Part shown: one piece after another, positions 24,310 to 33,412 of the stretch
Numbering within the stretch: the stretch's first letter is position 1
Layout of the letters: every line of letters begins with the position of its first letter
From: Fen-1038 sp042408355
Lineage (GTDB): Bacteria > Chloroflexota > Anaerolineae > Anaerolineales > Villigracilaceae
Reading direction: 5' to 3'
Assembly (NCBI GenBank): GCA_042408355.1
Contig: JBHORD010000033.1
Location: 1-64,000 of the forward strand
Length of the DNA: 64,000 nucleotides
The notes under the pieces: model-generated
What the model was told of the DNA's origin: nothing
What the model saw: only the letters and a program-made list of their open reading frames with translations
The model's database searches: none
Program-made: the position numbers and the translations under genes

Positions 24310-24430
24310 TCTTTGGCGGAGAAAAAACTTAAACGCAAAAGACGCCGGGTACACAAGGGGCAACAGGTGCAATTCTGTATAAGCCTTTTTCCTTGTGACC
24401 TTTGTGTTTACAAAGGTTTTCTTGGCGGGA
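24310..24430. repeat. Dispersed repeat block (CACAAGG/CCTTGTG type)
   Basis: Text such as acacaaggg, ccttgtgacctttgtg and cttggcggg pairs with itself imperfectly and resembles blocks at 6890-7030, 18040-18085 and 21820-21856. Confidence 0.4.
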
Positions 24431-24452
24431 ATCGTGTATGCACGGCCTGCAA

Positions 24453-24458
24453 TATAAT
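24453..24458 (+). promoter_or_regulatory. -10 box giving a near-leaderless TPR-protein message
   Basis: TATAAT ends 6 bases before the GTG at 24465. No -35 of quality and no ribosome binding site is seen. Confidence 0.45.
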
Positions 24459-24464
24459 TGTCCT

Positions 24465-25871
24465 GTGCGTCTGCGCAACCTATCGGCGACCTTTTTGATT
24501 TTGCTGGTCATTGCAATTGCGATCATCAGCCCCAGTATTTACGCGGGTTACAGCGATTTGCGCGCGGCGCAATTGGCTGAATCGCAAAAACAGTATTCGT
24601 CCGCCGCGGCGGCGTATGAATCGGCGGCAAATAAACTTTTCTGGCGGAACGATCTGTGGGAAAAAGCCGGGCTGGCCAATTATCAAATCGGCGACAAGCA
24701 AAACGCCGTTCGCCTGCTTGAAATTGCGCGGCAAAAGAATTCGCTTTCGGCGCAAGGCTGGGACGCGCTCGGCTCCGCCTATTGGAATAACAACGATCAC
24801 GCAAAAGCCGCCGCGATTTGGCAGACCGGTTTGCAGGCAAACCCAACCTACGCGCCGTTGTTGGATCGTCTCGCCGCCGTGTATGACCAGGCAGGCGATT
24901 ATGTCTCTGAGCAGACGATATTGGAGAAGCGATTGGCGCTGGGCAGTGACGCCGCTTCGCATTACCGGCTTGGATTGATCTTGACGTTATCTGACATGGG
25001 CCGCGCCCAAAACGAATTCACCGCCGCTTCTTCCCTCGACCCGAAATTTGATTCCGCCGTTCAAACTTTGACCGCAACCCTGAACGTTGCCGCGCTCGCC
25101 TCGAATCCATCGGAACGACTGGTCGTCATCGGACGCGGATTGGGACTCGTCGAGGAATGGGGGTTGGCATCGAAGGCATTTGAACAGGCCGTCAGCGCGG
25201 ACGCGGACAATGCCGAGGCGTGGGCGTGGCTTGGCGAGGCGCGCCAGCACCAAGGTCAGGATGGAAGCGCAGAACTCGATAAGGCTTTATCGCTGAATCC
25301 GCGCGATACCGTCGTGCGCGCCTTGCGCGGTCTGTATTGGAAGCGTCAGGGAAAATACGCGCAGGCATTGACCGAATATCTGCAAGCCGCGCAAATCGAA
25401 CCGGAGAATCCCGTGTGGCGGGTTTCCATTGCAGATGCCTATACACAAATTGGCGATCTCGTTTCCGCGCTGGATGCGTATGAAAAAGCGGCGGCCCTCG
25501 CGCCGAACGATTCAACCTACTGGCGTTTGCTTGCCATGTTCTGCGCCGATAACGGCGTGCATGTTACCGATATCGGCTTGCCCGCCGCGCAGAAAGCCGC
25601 TGAGATCGCGCCGAAGGATCCGCTGGTTTTGGACGCGCTGGGCTGGTTGTATTTGAAGGCGGGATTTCCCGCGACCGCGCAGGAGAATTTACAAAAATCC
25701 ATCGAGGCCGCTCCTGACGCCGCATTGACGCATCTTCACCTCGCACAGACATATCTCGATGAAGGCAACCAAACGCTGGCGCATAGCGAATTGAATCTTG
25801 CCTACCAGCTTGATGAGAACGGTCCAACCGGTCAGCTTGCCGCCCAATTATTGAAGCAGTATTTTCCGTAA
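24465..25871 (+). CDS. Membrane-anchored TPR repeat protein, 468 aa
   Basis: I choose the GTG at 24465: it lies right after a TATAAT and gives a short basic N-terminus followed by one membrane segment (about 7-27). Upstream in-frame codons fall inside a dispersed repeat. The rest is a run of tetratricopeptide repeats (about ten) with the typical W/L-x-x-L-G-x-x-x-x-x-x-G-x-x-x-x-A and final P signatures, e.g. A-W-A-W-L-G-E-A-R and L-D-A-L-G-W-L-Y-L-K-A-G. The TPR domain should face outside or sit at the membrane as a protein-binding scaffold. The partner is unknown; the neighbours do not help. Confidence 0.8.
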   Translation: MRLRNLSATFLILLVIAIAIISPSIYAGYSDLRAAQLAESQKQYSSAAAAYESAANKLFWRNDLWEKAGLANYQIGDKQNAVRLLEIARQKNSLSAQGWDALGSAYWNNNDHAKAAAIWQTGLQANPTYAPLLDRLAAVYDQAGDYVSEQTILEKRLALGSDAASHYRLGLILTLSDMGRAQNEFTAASSLDPKFDSAVQTLTATLNVAALASNPSERLVVIGRGLGLVEEWGLASKAFEQAVSADADNAEAWAWLGEARQHQGQDGSAELDKALSLNPRDTVVRALRGLYWKRQGKYAQALTEYLQAAQIEPENPVWRVSIADAYTQIGDLVSALDAYEKAAALAPNDSTYWRLLAMFCADNGVHVTDIGLPAAQKAAEIAPKDPLVLDALGWLYLKAGFPATAQENLQKSIEAAPDAALTHLHLAQTYLDEGNQTLAHSELNLAYQLDENGPTGQLAAQLLKQYFP

Positions 25872-25923
25872 CCCTCCCGAAAATGCCGCTTGCACAGGAT
25901 ATTCGTATCGCAATATTCATGTT

Positions 25924-25952
25924 GCCGCGGGATACGAGATGAATCCCGCGGC
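25924..25952. terminator. Hairpin between convergent genes
   Basis: GCCGCGGGAT (25924-25933) pairs with ATCCCGCGGC (25943-25952). It lies 52 bases after the TPR gene stop and beyond the stop of the convergent gene at 26016. No long T-run follows on either strand. Confidence 0.5.
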
Positions 25953-26015
25953 GCTGTGTACATGGGCCTGGGGCGTATAGGCATGTATCCATGCGGCGGA
26001 AGAGGCGGAGGGGCC

Positions 26016-26288
26016 TTATATGCCGAGACGTCCTTTGATTTCCTCCACAGCCAGCTTGGCTTCATCCATGCCGATGGTGACGCTGGTGGTGCTGTGCAAT
26101 TCGCGGTAGATTTTGATGGCCTCGAGCAGATTGCCTTTCTTAAGCGCCGCGACAATCCGCGGGTCATCCTGCGGCGCGGACTCGGGTACGAACGTGAGAC
26201 CAAGGTGTTTGTAAAGAAAATCAACCTCGCCCTGCAGGCGAATCACCATGTCTCGCAGTCTGGCATATTCCTGTTCCGTGATGGTCAT
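26016..26288 (-). CDS. Small protein with L7/L12 C-terminal-like fold, 90 aa
   Basis: The start is the ATG at 26288 after GAGGAGA; the longer frame lacks a ribosome binding site. Residues 1-30 look like a coiled-coil helix. Residues 45-90 (A-A-L-K-K-G-N-L-L-E-A-I-K-I-Y-R-E, then D-E-A-K-L-A-V-E-E-I-K) match the pattern of the C-terminal domain of ribosomal protein bL12, with its K-I-x-x-I-K-x-x-R and E-A-K-x-x-V-E signature. Stand-alone proteins of this kind are widespread and of unknown function. It is the last of three small minus-strand genes, each with its own ribosome binding site and gaps of 66-137 bases. Confidence 0.7.
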   Translation of the reverse strand: MTITEQEYARLRDMVIRLQGEVDFLYKHLGLTFVPESAPQDDPRIVAALKKGNLLEAIKIYRELHSTTSVTIGMDEAKLAVEEIKGRLGI

Positions 26289-26425
26289 GGTATCTCCTCT
26301 TTGGTTTTTATTTTTCTGAATTGTATATGCTCCGCCGGAGAGGGGGAATCCATCAAAAGGTGGATATGGAAATTCCTGTCCTTTTTCATGCAAGCCGGAT
26401 GGTTCATTGATGCTCCGGATTCATC

Positions 26426-26881
26426 TCATGTGGATGACGATTGCCGTCTATTGACCTCCAGGATGTTCTTGAGCATCTCAAGATTTTCCTTAAGCTGTTT
26501 CTTCATCTTTTTTTCTATGATGCCCTCGTCTGCCCGGAATAGATTGATGGCGCTTGCCTGCATGGACACATTGACTCTCGTAGCGCCCGCCGTCATCTCG
26601 AATGTATACAAAGTGTTCGACTGCATGGGACCGGAAAGAGATTTGAATCCGTATTTCTTGTTCGGCTCATACTCGGTTACTTCGAAGGTGCTTTCGAAGC
26701 GGCGTCCCATAAAATGGCCGATCGTGCGGAATAAGGCTCCCATTCCGCGGGCGCTTTCATTGATGATGGCTCCGGTCAATGTCCCGTATTGCCATTGAAA
26801 ATCGTTTTCCGGTCTCGTGATGAAATCGAAAATCTGATTGATTGGCCGGTAGATCGTTTTATTTGCATTGATGCTGAACAT
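26426..26881 (-). CDS. SRPBCC (START/polyketide cyclase-like) protein, 151 aa
   Basis: Residues 1-140 show the helix-grip pattern of SRPBCC proteins: I-Y-R-P-I-N-Q-I-F-D-F-I-T-R-P-E-N near the start, W-Q-Y at strand 2, and a long C-terminal helix (K-K-M-K-K-Q-L-K-E-N-L-E-M-L-K-N-I-L-E). This fold binds hydrophobic ligands in a cavity; the ligand here is unknown. GGAAAGG precedes the ATG. A stand-alone gene between an RRM protein and an L7/L12-like protein. Confidence 0.8.
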   Translation of the reverse strand: MFSINANKTIYRPINQIFDFITRPENDFQWQYGTLTGAIINESARGMGALFRTIGHFMGRRFESTFEVTEYEPNKKYGFKSLSGPMQSNTLYTFEMTAGATRVNVSMQASAINLFRADEGIIEKKMKKQLKENLEMLKNILEVNRRQSSST

Positions 26882-26947
26882 TTTTTCCTTTCCGGAATCT
26901 CGGGATGTTCGTGATTTTCATTTCCAAAGGATGATTGACCGTCTGCA

Positions 26948-27229
26948 TCACCGTTCAAAGGCCGGCCCTTCGATGCCGCCCTGGACCCTCGGCCTCGTCT
27001 GGCTGACCTTCAGGATGTGATCCTTCAACTCGTATGCGTTGAATCTGCTGACGGCTTTATCCGCCTCGCTTTGTGCGCTCATGGTCAGGTATCCAAATCC
27101 TTTCGACTCGCCGCTTGAACGATCCTTCATGATTCGAAGGCTTGTAACCTCCCCCGCCTGCTCGAATAGAAATTTCAAATCCGCCTCGGTCGTTGACGTG
27201 GACAGGTTCCCCACATATAACGTAACGTT
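26948..27229 (-). CDS. RRM-type RNA-binding protein, 93 aa
   Basis: A single RNA recognition motif: RNP2 L-Y-V-G-N-L at residues 4-9 and RNP1 K-G-F-G-Y-L-T-M near 45-52, with the alpha-1 segment T-T-E-A-D-L-K-F-L-F between. A short basic/Gly tail follows. The start is the ATG at 27229; 19 extra residues in the open frame precede it without support. This is the bacterial family of small RRM proteins common in Cyanobacteria and Chloroflexota, where some respond to cold. The target RNA is unknown. Confidence 0.85.
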   Translation of the reverse strand, partial: NVTLYVGNLSTSTTEADLKFLFEQAGEVTSLRIMKDRSSGESKGFGYLTMSAQSEADKAVSRFNAYELKDHILKVSQTRPRVQGGIEGPAFER

Positions 27230-27366
27230 CATTTCTCGCTCTGCTTTCTCGGTCTGAGCCGGAAAAAAGAAACGCCGCCAGCTCATAACAAGGCTGACGG
27301 CATTTACGCCGCACGGAACCAGTTATCCTATTTCAACTGTTCATTCAGTGTACCACACTTTGGATT

Positions 27367-27386
27367 ATGCACAAATCATTGTGCAT
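27367..27386. promoter_or_regulatory. 20-bp palindrome (ATGCACAA-ATCA-TTGTGCAT)
   Basis: Perfect 8-bp arms with a 4-base centre. It lies 140 bases upstream of the RRM gene start and 545 bases before the purine operon. It could be an operator or a small hairpin; no T-run follows. Confidence 0.35.
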
Positions 27387-27805
27387 CAAATCGCCATGAC
27401 AATGACCGATTTTGTGGATTCGGCGAATCAAGCCCCGCCTTGAGAGGGAGGGCTTTGGAATGTTGAACTTATCTCAACTGCCCGAACACGACGGAGATTC
27501 AATTATTTATTGCATAATCAGTGTAAATATATTCTGCGGTAGACGCGGCAGTTTTATTCGTTGTTTTCCGGCAGACACGATTTTGCGTCTTTCTAAACAA
27601 TCGCCAATTATGCAACTCCACAATATGTTCACACCAATTCCAAATCAGGCCCACATAGGTTCCAGCTGGCTTTAATTGTCACTGATCGAACTCGAATTGC
27701 TCCACACAGGCTCTCCTGCTTTTCTCTTCAAAATAGGCGAACTGTAGTCGAGCCGTTGAATCATTTCTGATTGATTGCAATCGGGTTCTCATGACAAAAC
27801 TCCAT

Positions 27806-27834
27806 TTGACAACCTCCACAGGCCGCACTATAAT
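27806..27834 (+). promoter_or_regulatory. Strong sigma-70 promoter of the purine catabolism operon
   Basis: TTGACA (27806-27811), 17-base spacer, TATAAT (27829-27834): a consensus promoter, 76 bases before the ATG at 27911. The operator palindrome covers the predicted transcription start. Confidence 0.85.
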
Positions 27835-27836
27835 CA

Positions 27837-27851
27837 AGTTGTCAGACAACT
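27837..27851. promoter_or_regulatory. Operator palindrome AGTTGTC-A-GACAACT (probable GntR site)
   Basis: A perfect 15-bp palindrome 2 bases after the -10 box, where a repressor would block transcription. A nearly identical site (AGTTGTC-T-GACAACT, extended by one more pair) lies in the same place at the promoter of the PLP enzyme gene at 60683. The core TTGTCNGACAA has the symmetry of GntR-family sites, and a GntR gene is the third gene of this operon. Confidence 0.7.
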
Positions 27852-27910
27852 ACGAAGCGCTGTGTTTTTCAGCGAATTGACAACCTGCCAACTGCTTTCT
27901 GCCCACTGAA

Positions 27911-29293
27911 ATGCCGACACTTCTTATCAAAAACGCTTACCTCGTGACGATGGACGATCATCAGCGGGAAATTCCCGAAGGTGGTCTTTTCATTCGTGAC
28001 GGTTTTATCGAACAGGTCGGCGCGAATCATCAATTACCCATCACCGCTGATGAAATTCTCGACCTAAAAGGCCACATCGTTCTGCCCGGCCTCGTCAATA
28101 CGCATCACCATTTTTATCAGACGCTCACGCGTGTCGTTCCGGCCGCGCAGGACGCCAATCTCTTCCACTGGCTCAAGACGCTTTATCCGATCTGGGCGCG
28201 TATGAACCCCGAAGACATTTTCATTTCGACTCAGACCGCGCTTTCGGAATTGGCGCTATCAGGATGCACGACCGCCTCCGACCATCTCTATCTTTTCCCT
28301 AACGGTTCAAAACTCGACGATGAAATTGCCGCCGCCAAAGCAGTTGGACTTCGCCTGCAGGCTTCACGCGGCTCAATGTCCCTCGGCGAATCCAAAGGCG
28401 GACTTCCGCCGGATTCCGTTGTGGACAGTGAAGACTCCATCCTGAAGGATTCCCAGCGGCTCATCCAGCAATATCATGATTCAAAACCCGGCGCAATGAC
28501 TCAAATCGTCCTCGCGCCTTGTTCGCCGTTCAGCGTGACGGGTGAACTGATGAAGCAGTCTGCCAGACTGGCGCGCGAATATGGCGTGCATCTTCACACG
28601 CATTTGGCCGAGACCGAAGACGAAGAACAATTCTGTTTGCAAAAATTTGGTCATCGGCCGGTTGGATACATGCAGGAAGTGGGTTGGGTCGGCGATGATG
28701 TCTGGTTCGCGCACGCGGTATGGGTCAATGACGAAGAAATAAAAACCTTTGCAGAACACCACTGCGGCGTGGCACATTGTCCCACCTCGAATATGCGTCT
28801 CGCTTCCGGCATTGCGCCGATTAAGGAATATCGCGCCGCCGGCGTCAACGTGGGCCTCGGCGTGGACGGCTCCGCCTCCAATGACGGCTCGCACCTTTTG
28901 GCCGAAGTCCGGCAAGCAATGTTATTGTCACGCGTCAAAGAAGGGATCACGGGGTATTCATTATCGAACGATCCGAATCGAAAATTGATGACCGCGCGTG
29001 AAGCGTTATATCTTGGCACGCGTGGGGGAGCGGCAGTTTTAGGACGAAAAGATATCGGCAGTTTAGAAAGTGGAAAGTGCGCCGATTTCTTCGCGGTGGA
29101 CATGAATAAGCTTGATTTTGCAGGCGGCTTGCACGACCCGCTATCCGCGCTTGTTTTTTGCCAGCCTGTGAAAGTGGATTACACAGTCGTCGGAGGAAAA
29201 TTTATTGTCAAAGATGGCCGCCTTGTTACTGTGGATGAACGCAAGTTAGTGGAGAAGCATAACCAGGCCGCAAAACGATTGTTGGCAAGTTGA
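27911..29293 (+). CDS. 8-oxoguanine deaminase / SsnA-type amidohydrolase, 460 aa
   Basis: A COG0402 amidohydrolase. Zinc ligands appear in N-T-H-H-H-F-Y-Q-T-L-T-R at about residues 63-74, H-L-H-T-H-L-A-E near 226-233, A-H-A-V near 263 and L-G-V-D-G-S-A-S-N-D near 316-325. The doubled H-H-H-F-Y-Q-T-L-T-R motif and G-V-D-G-S-A-S-N-D are typical of 8-oxoguanine deaminase, which makes urate from 8-oxoguanine. The related SsnA and atrazine chlorohydrolase-type enzymes share most of it. It is the first gene of an operon with adenine deaminase, YgeY, YgeW and carbamate kinase, so a role in purine breakdown is likely. No clear ribosome binding site precedes the ATG. Confidence 0.82.
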   Translation: MPTLLIKNAYLVTMDDHQREIPEGGLFIRDGFIEQVGANHQLPITADEILDLKGHIVLPGLVNTHHHFYQTLTRVVPAAQDANLFHWLKTLYPIWARMNPEDIFISTQTALSELALSGCTTASDHLYLFPNGSKLDDEIAAAKAVGLRLQASRGSMSLGESKGGLPPDSVVDSEDSILKDSQRLIQQYHDSKPGAMTQIVLAPCSPFSVTGELMKQSARLAREYGVHLHTHLAETEDEEQFCLQKFGHRPVGYMQEVGWVGDDVWFAHAVWVNDEEIKTFAEHHCGVAHCPTSNMRLASGIAPIKEYRAAGVNVGLGVDGSASNDGSHLLAEVRQAMLLSRVKEGITGYSLSNDPNRKLMTAREALYLGTRGGAAVLGRKDIGSLESGKCADFFAVDMNKLDFAGGLHDPLSALVFCQPVKVDYTVVGGKFIVKDGRLVTVDERKLVEKHNQAAKRLLAS

Positions 29294-29380
29294 CAGGTTT
29301 CCATATTTGAACGTTTTATTTCACAACCTTTAAACATTTCAACCTTCGAACTTTCCAACTCATAATGGAGAACTGAATTC

Positions 29381-31246
29381 ATGGCTCCCAAACCAAACAC
29401 CAACCTTCGCAGATCGCTCGTGGACGTTGCCATGGGACGCAAGCCCGCCGACCTTGTGATTCGCAAAGGCAGATGGGTGAGCGTCCAATCCGGTGAAATC
29501 ATTCCTGATACTGATGTTGCCGTTGTTGATGGACGCATTGCTTTTGTCGGCTCAGACGCCAAACACACCATTGGCAAAGACACAAAAGTGATCGAAGCCA
29601 ATGGCCGCTTCCTCGTTCCGGGTTTGCTCGACGCGCACATGCACATCGAATCGGGCATGGTCACGGTCACGGAATTTGTGCGCGCCGTCGCGCCGCACGG
29701 CACAACCGGCATGTTCGTGGATCCACATGAAATGGCAAACATCTTTGGACTCAAAGGCGTGCGCTTGATGGTGGACGAAGCCGCCAAACAGCCGATCCAC
29801 GTTTGGGTTCAGATGCCGTCCTGCGTCCCGTCCGCGCCGGGATTTGAAACGCCCGGCTCTTCGATTGGACCGGATGAAGTCGCCGAGGCGATGGCATGGC
29901 CCGGCATCATCGGCCTGGGCGAAATGATGAACTTCCCCGGCGTTTTTAACGGCGATGAAAAAATGCTCGCAGAAATGGTCGAGACGCATGCCGCGCATAA
30001 AGTGGTCGGCGGACATTACGCTTCGCCCGATCTTGGGCTTCCATTTCATGGCTACGTTGCCGGCGGCGCGGAAGACGATCACGAAGGCACGCGTCTCGAG
30101 GATGCCATTCAGCGGGTTCGTCAGGGGATGAAGCCGATGCTTCGTTTTGGTTCGGCGTGGCATGATGTCGCTTCCCAGGTCGGCGCGATCACCGAACGCG
30201 GCCTTGATCCGCGCCGATTCATCCTTTGCACGGACGATTCACATGCCGAGACTCTTGCCCATGATGGCCACATGGATCGCGTGTTGCGCCACGCCGTCAA
30301 TCAGGGACTCGCGCCGATGACCGCCATTCAAATGATGACGATCAACACGGCGGAACATTTTGGATTGACGCGTGAAATGGGCATGATCGCTCCGGGGCGT
30401 TGGGCGGATATTGTTCTCGTCAAGGATTTGAAAAACTTCAAGGCCGAACTGGTGATTGCCAAAGGGCAGGTCATTGCCGAGAACGGCCAGTGGAAAATTT
30501 CCCTGCCGCAATTTAAATATCCATCGTGGGCCACCAATTCGGTTCATCTGCGAAGGAAACTGGAAGCCAAAGATTTTACCCTGCGCACACCTTCAGCGCG
30601 TCTGGTGGCGCGGACGGTGCCTCTGCCGCGTACCGGCCCATTGCGGAATGCGCCTTCCGAAAATGGCGAGGAGCTTTGGATTGCAAACGTGATTGGCGTG
30701 ATCGAGAATCAAGCGCCAACTCATCGCCTGCGCCTTCAAGTGCTCAGCCGGAACGGTGAAGTCCATGCGGATTTAAAGAACGACATTGCCAAGATTGCAG
30801 TGGTTCAGCGGCATCGCGGTATGAGCGGCATCACCATTGGGCTTGTGAGCGGTTTCGGTTTTACTGAACCATGCGCCATCGCCTCGACGGTCGCGCACGA
30901 CAGCCATCACATGATTGTCGTCGGCACGGATGATAACGACATGGCGATTGCCGCCAACAAGTTAGCGGAAGTCGGCGGCGGGCAGGTGGTGGTGAAGCAA
31001 GGCCGCGTGATTGGGCTGGTCGAATTGGGCATCGCCGGTTTGATGTCTACGGAACGAGCCGACATCGTTGCGAAGAAAGCCGCCACCGTGCTGGATGGAT
31101 TCAAAGCCTGCGGGTGCAGACTCAACAATCCCAATATGCAGTTGTCATTGCTGGCCCTCGTTGTCATCCCCGAACTGCGTATTTCTGACAAGGGCCTGGT
31201 GGATACTACCAACTTCCAATTTGTGCCTGTGTTGGAGAAGATGTAG
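29381..31246 (+). CDS. ade: Adenine deaminase, 621 aa
   Basis: The N-terminal amidohydrolase domain has the metal motif D-A-H-M-H-I-E-S near residue 85, the D-P-H-E-M-A-N motif, G-L-G-E-M-M-N, and C-T-D-D-S-H near 288. The C-terminal AdeC domain holds V-A-H-D-S-H-H near 505. This two-domain layout and length are diagnostic of bacterial adenine deaminase, a Mn/Fe enzyme that converts adenine to hypoxanthine. GGAGAA precedes the ATG. It lies 87 bases after the 8-oxoguanine deaminase gene and before the GntR regulator, feeding hypoxanthine to the purine route. Confidence 0.93.
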   Translation: MAPKPNTNLRRSLVDVAMGRKPADLVIRKGRWVSVQSGEIIPDTDVAVVDGRIAFVGSDAKHTIGKDTKVIEANGRFLVPGLLDAHMHIESGMVTVTEFVRAVAPHGTTGMFVDPHEMANIFGLKGVRLMVDEAAKQPIHVWVQMPSCVPSAPGFETPGSSIGPDEVAEAMAWPGIIGLGEMMNFPGVFNGDEKMLAEMVETHAAHKVVGGHYASPDLGLPFHGYVAGGAEDDHEGTRLEDAIQRVRQGMKPMLRFGSAWHDVASQVGAITERGLDPRRFILCTDDSHAETLAHDGHMDRVLRHAVNQGLAPMTAIQMMTINTAEHFGLTREMGMIAPGRWADIVLVKDLKNFKAELVIAKGQVIAENGQWKISLPQFKYPSWATNSVHLRRKLEAKDFTLRTPSARLVARTVPLPRTGPLRNAPSENGEELWIANVIGVIENQAPTHRLRLQVLSRNGEVHADLKNDIAKIAVVQRHRGMSGITIGLVSGFGFTEPCAIASTVAHDSHHMIVVGTDDNDMAIAANKLAEVGGGQVVVKQGRVIGLVELGIAGLMSTERADIVAKKAATVLDGFKACGCRLNNPNMQLSLLALVVIPELRISDKGLVDTTNFQFVPVLEKM

Positions 31247-31275
31247 CAGCCGGTTGGAGAAATCCGAGGAAAGCA

Positions 31276-31992
31276 ATGGCTAATTTTCCGTTTCAACGAT
31301 TGCAAACCGATCTGGCGACGATCATTGCCAGGACAAGCGCAGGCGAGCGTCTGCCTTCCGAGCCTGACCTGGCGAGGAAACTTGGCGTATCGCGCGCCAC
31401 ACTGCGCGAGGCCATGCGTACGTTCGAAGCGCAGGGATTGATTCGCCGCCGTCAAGGCTCGGGCACGTTTGTGGTGGGGCAGGTTCCGGTGATCGAAGCG
31501 GGACTTGAAGTGCTTGAAAGCCTTGAGACCATGGCTGAACGGTTGGGACTCGAAATTTCAGTGGAGGATCTGCGAGTGGAGGTTCTAACCGCGGATAAAG
31601 CGCTTGCTCACGAATTTGGCTTGCCGGCCGGGACGCGGATGACGCGCGTCCAGCGCGTGATGCGTGAAGAAAGCCGTCCGGTCGCTTTTTTGGTGGATAC
31701 TCTGCCGGAGGACATTCTGAAAGCCGATCATTTGCCCGCCAACTTCAAAGGCTCTGTGCTGGACTTTTTGCTGGGGCGCGGCGACCCGCTCACCGTCTCG
31801 AAAGCGGCGATTTCTGCCATTGGCGCGCCGGCCGACGTGGCCAAAGCCCTTCAAATCCAGCGCGGCGATGTATTGCTCGAGTTCATTTCGAAACTTTATA
31901 ACGCCTCGGGCAAAGTGCTCGATTATTCGTACAGTTATTTCATCCCCGGCTATTTTCACTTCCATGTGGTACGCCGTGTGGGTGCGGGTTAG
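31276..31992 (+). CDS. GntR-family transcriptional regulator (HutC/UTRA type), 238 aa
   Basis: A winged helix of the GntR type occupies residues 1-70: L-P-S-E-P-D-L-A-R-K-L-G-V-S-R-A-T-L-R-E-A, then G-L-I-R-R-R-Q-G-S-G-T-F-V. Residues 90-235 form a UTRA ligand domain, with the closing D-Y-S-Y-S-Y-F-I-P-G-Y-F-H-F typical of the HutC group. It lies inside the purine operon and is the natural candidate to bind the palindromes at 27837 and 60644. The ligand is probably a purine or a purine breakdown product, which is inference. The start follows G-A-G-G-A-A-A in the short gap after ade. Confidence 0.9.
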   Translation: MANFPFQRLQTDLATIIARTSAGERLPSEPDLARKLGVSRATLREAMRTFEAQGLIRRRQGSGTFVVGQVPVIEAGLEVLESLETMAERLGLEISVEDLRVEVLTADKALAHEFGLPAGTRMTRVQRVMREESRPVAFLVDTLPEDILKADHLPANFKGSVLDFLLGRGDPLTVSKAAISAIGAPADVAKALQIQRGDVLLEFISKLYNASGKVLDYSYSYFIPGYFHFHVVRRVGAG

Positions 31993-32061
31993 TTTCAGGT
32001 TTCCAGGTTGAACGTTTAACGTGCCAACCTTATTAACATTCCAATTTATGAGGTGTATTCG

Positions 32062-33267
<1,206 letters not shown>

Positions 33268-33325
33268 CAGGTCTCACAAGTCTTACGGGACTGACCCGCC
33301 AGCCCTGCAAGGCCTTTGAGACTTG

Positions 33326-33403
33326 ATGACTGAAAAAGCCAAAGAAGGATACGTTGAAAGCGCCGGAGGTTTCATTGTCGTCAAATTCATAAAAATTGAA
33401 TAG
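33326..33403 (+). CDS. Possible 25-aa small protein between ygeY and the carbamoyltransferase gene
   Basis: ATG at 33326, TAG at 33401-33403, ten bases before the next gene's ATG. The peptide has a charged N-terminal half and a hydrophobic C-terminal half (F-I-V-V-K-F-I-K-I-E). It has only a poor ribosome binding site. It could be a leader peptide, a tiny membrane-associated protein or chance. Confidence 0.3.
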   Translation: MTEKAKEGYVESAGGFIVVKFIKIE

Positions 33404-33412
33404 GAGGTTCGT

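Larger units (their letters stand above)
27230..27910. other. Long regulatory/intergenic region before the purine operon
   Basis: No convincing gene: an 87-codon frame at 27412-27675 has no motif and lies in AT-richer DNA unlike the neighbours. The region holds a 20-bp palindrome (27367-27386), a strong promoter (27806-27834), an operator palindrome (27837-27851) and a second TTGACAACCT at 27877-27886, the same ten bases as at 27806. Confidence 0.5.

Noticed and set aside
25890..26798. 302-codon plus-strand open frame
   Set aside because: It covers two minus-strand genes with good starts (L7/L12-like and SRPBCC); its translation has no recognisable pattern.
27412..27675. 87-codon frame in the gap before the purine operon
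   Set aside because: No ribosome binding site, no motif, and base composition unlike the neighbouring genes.
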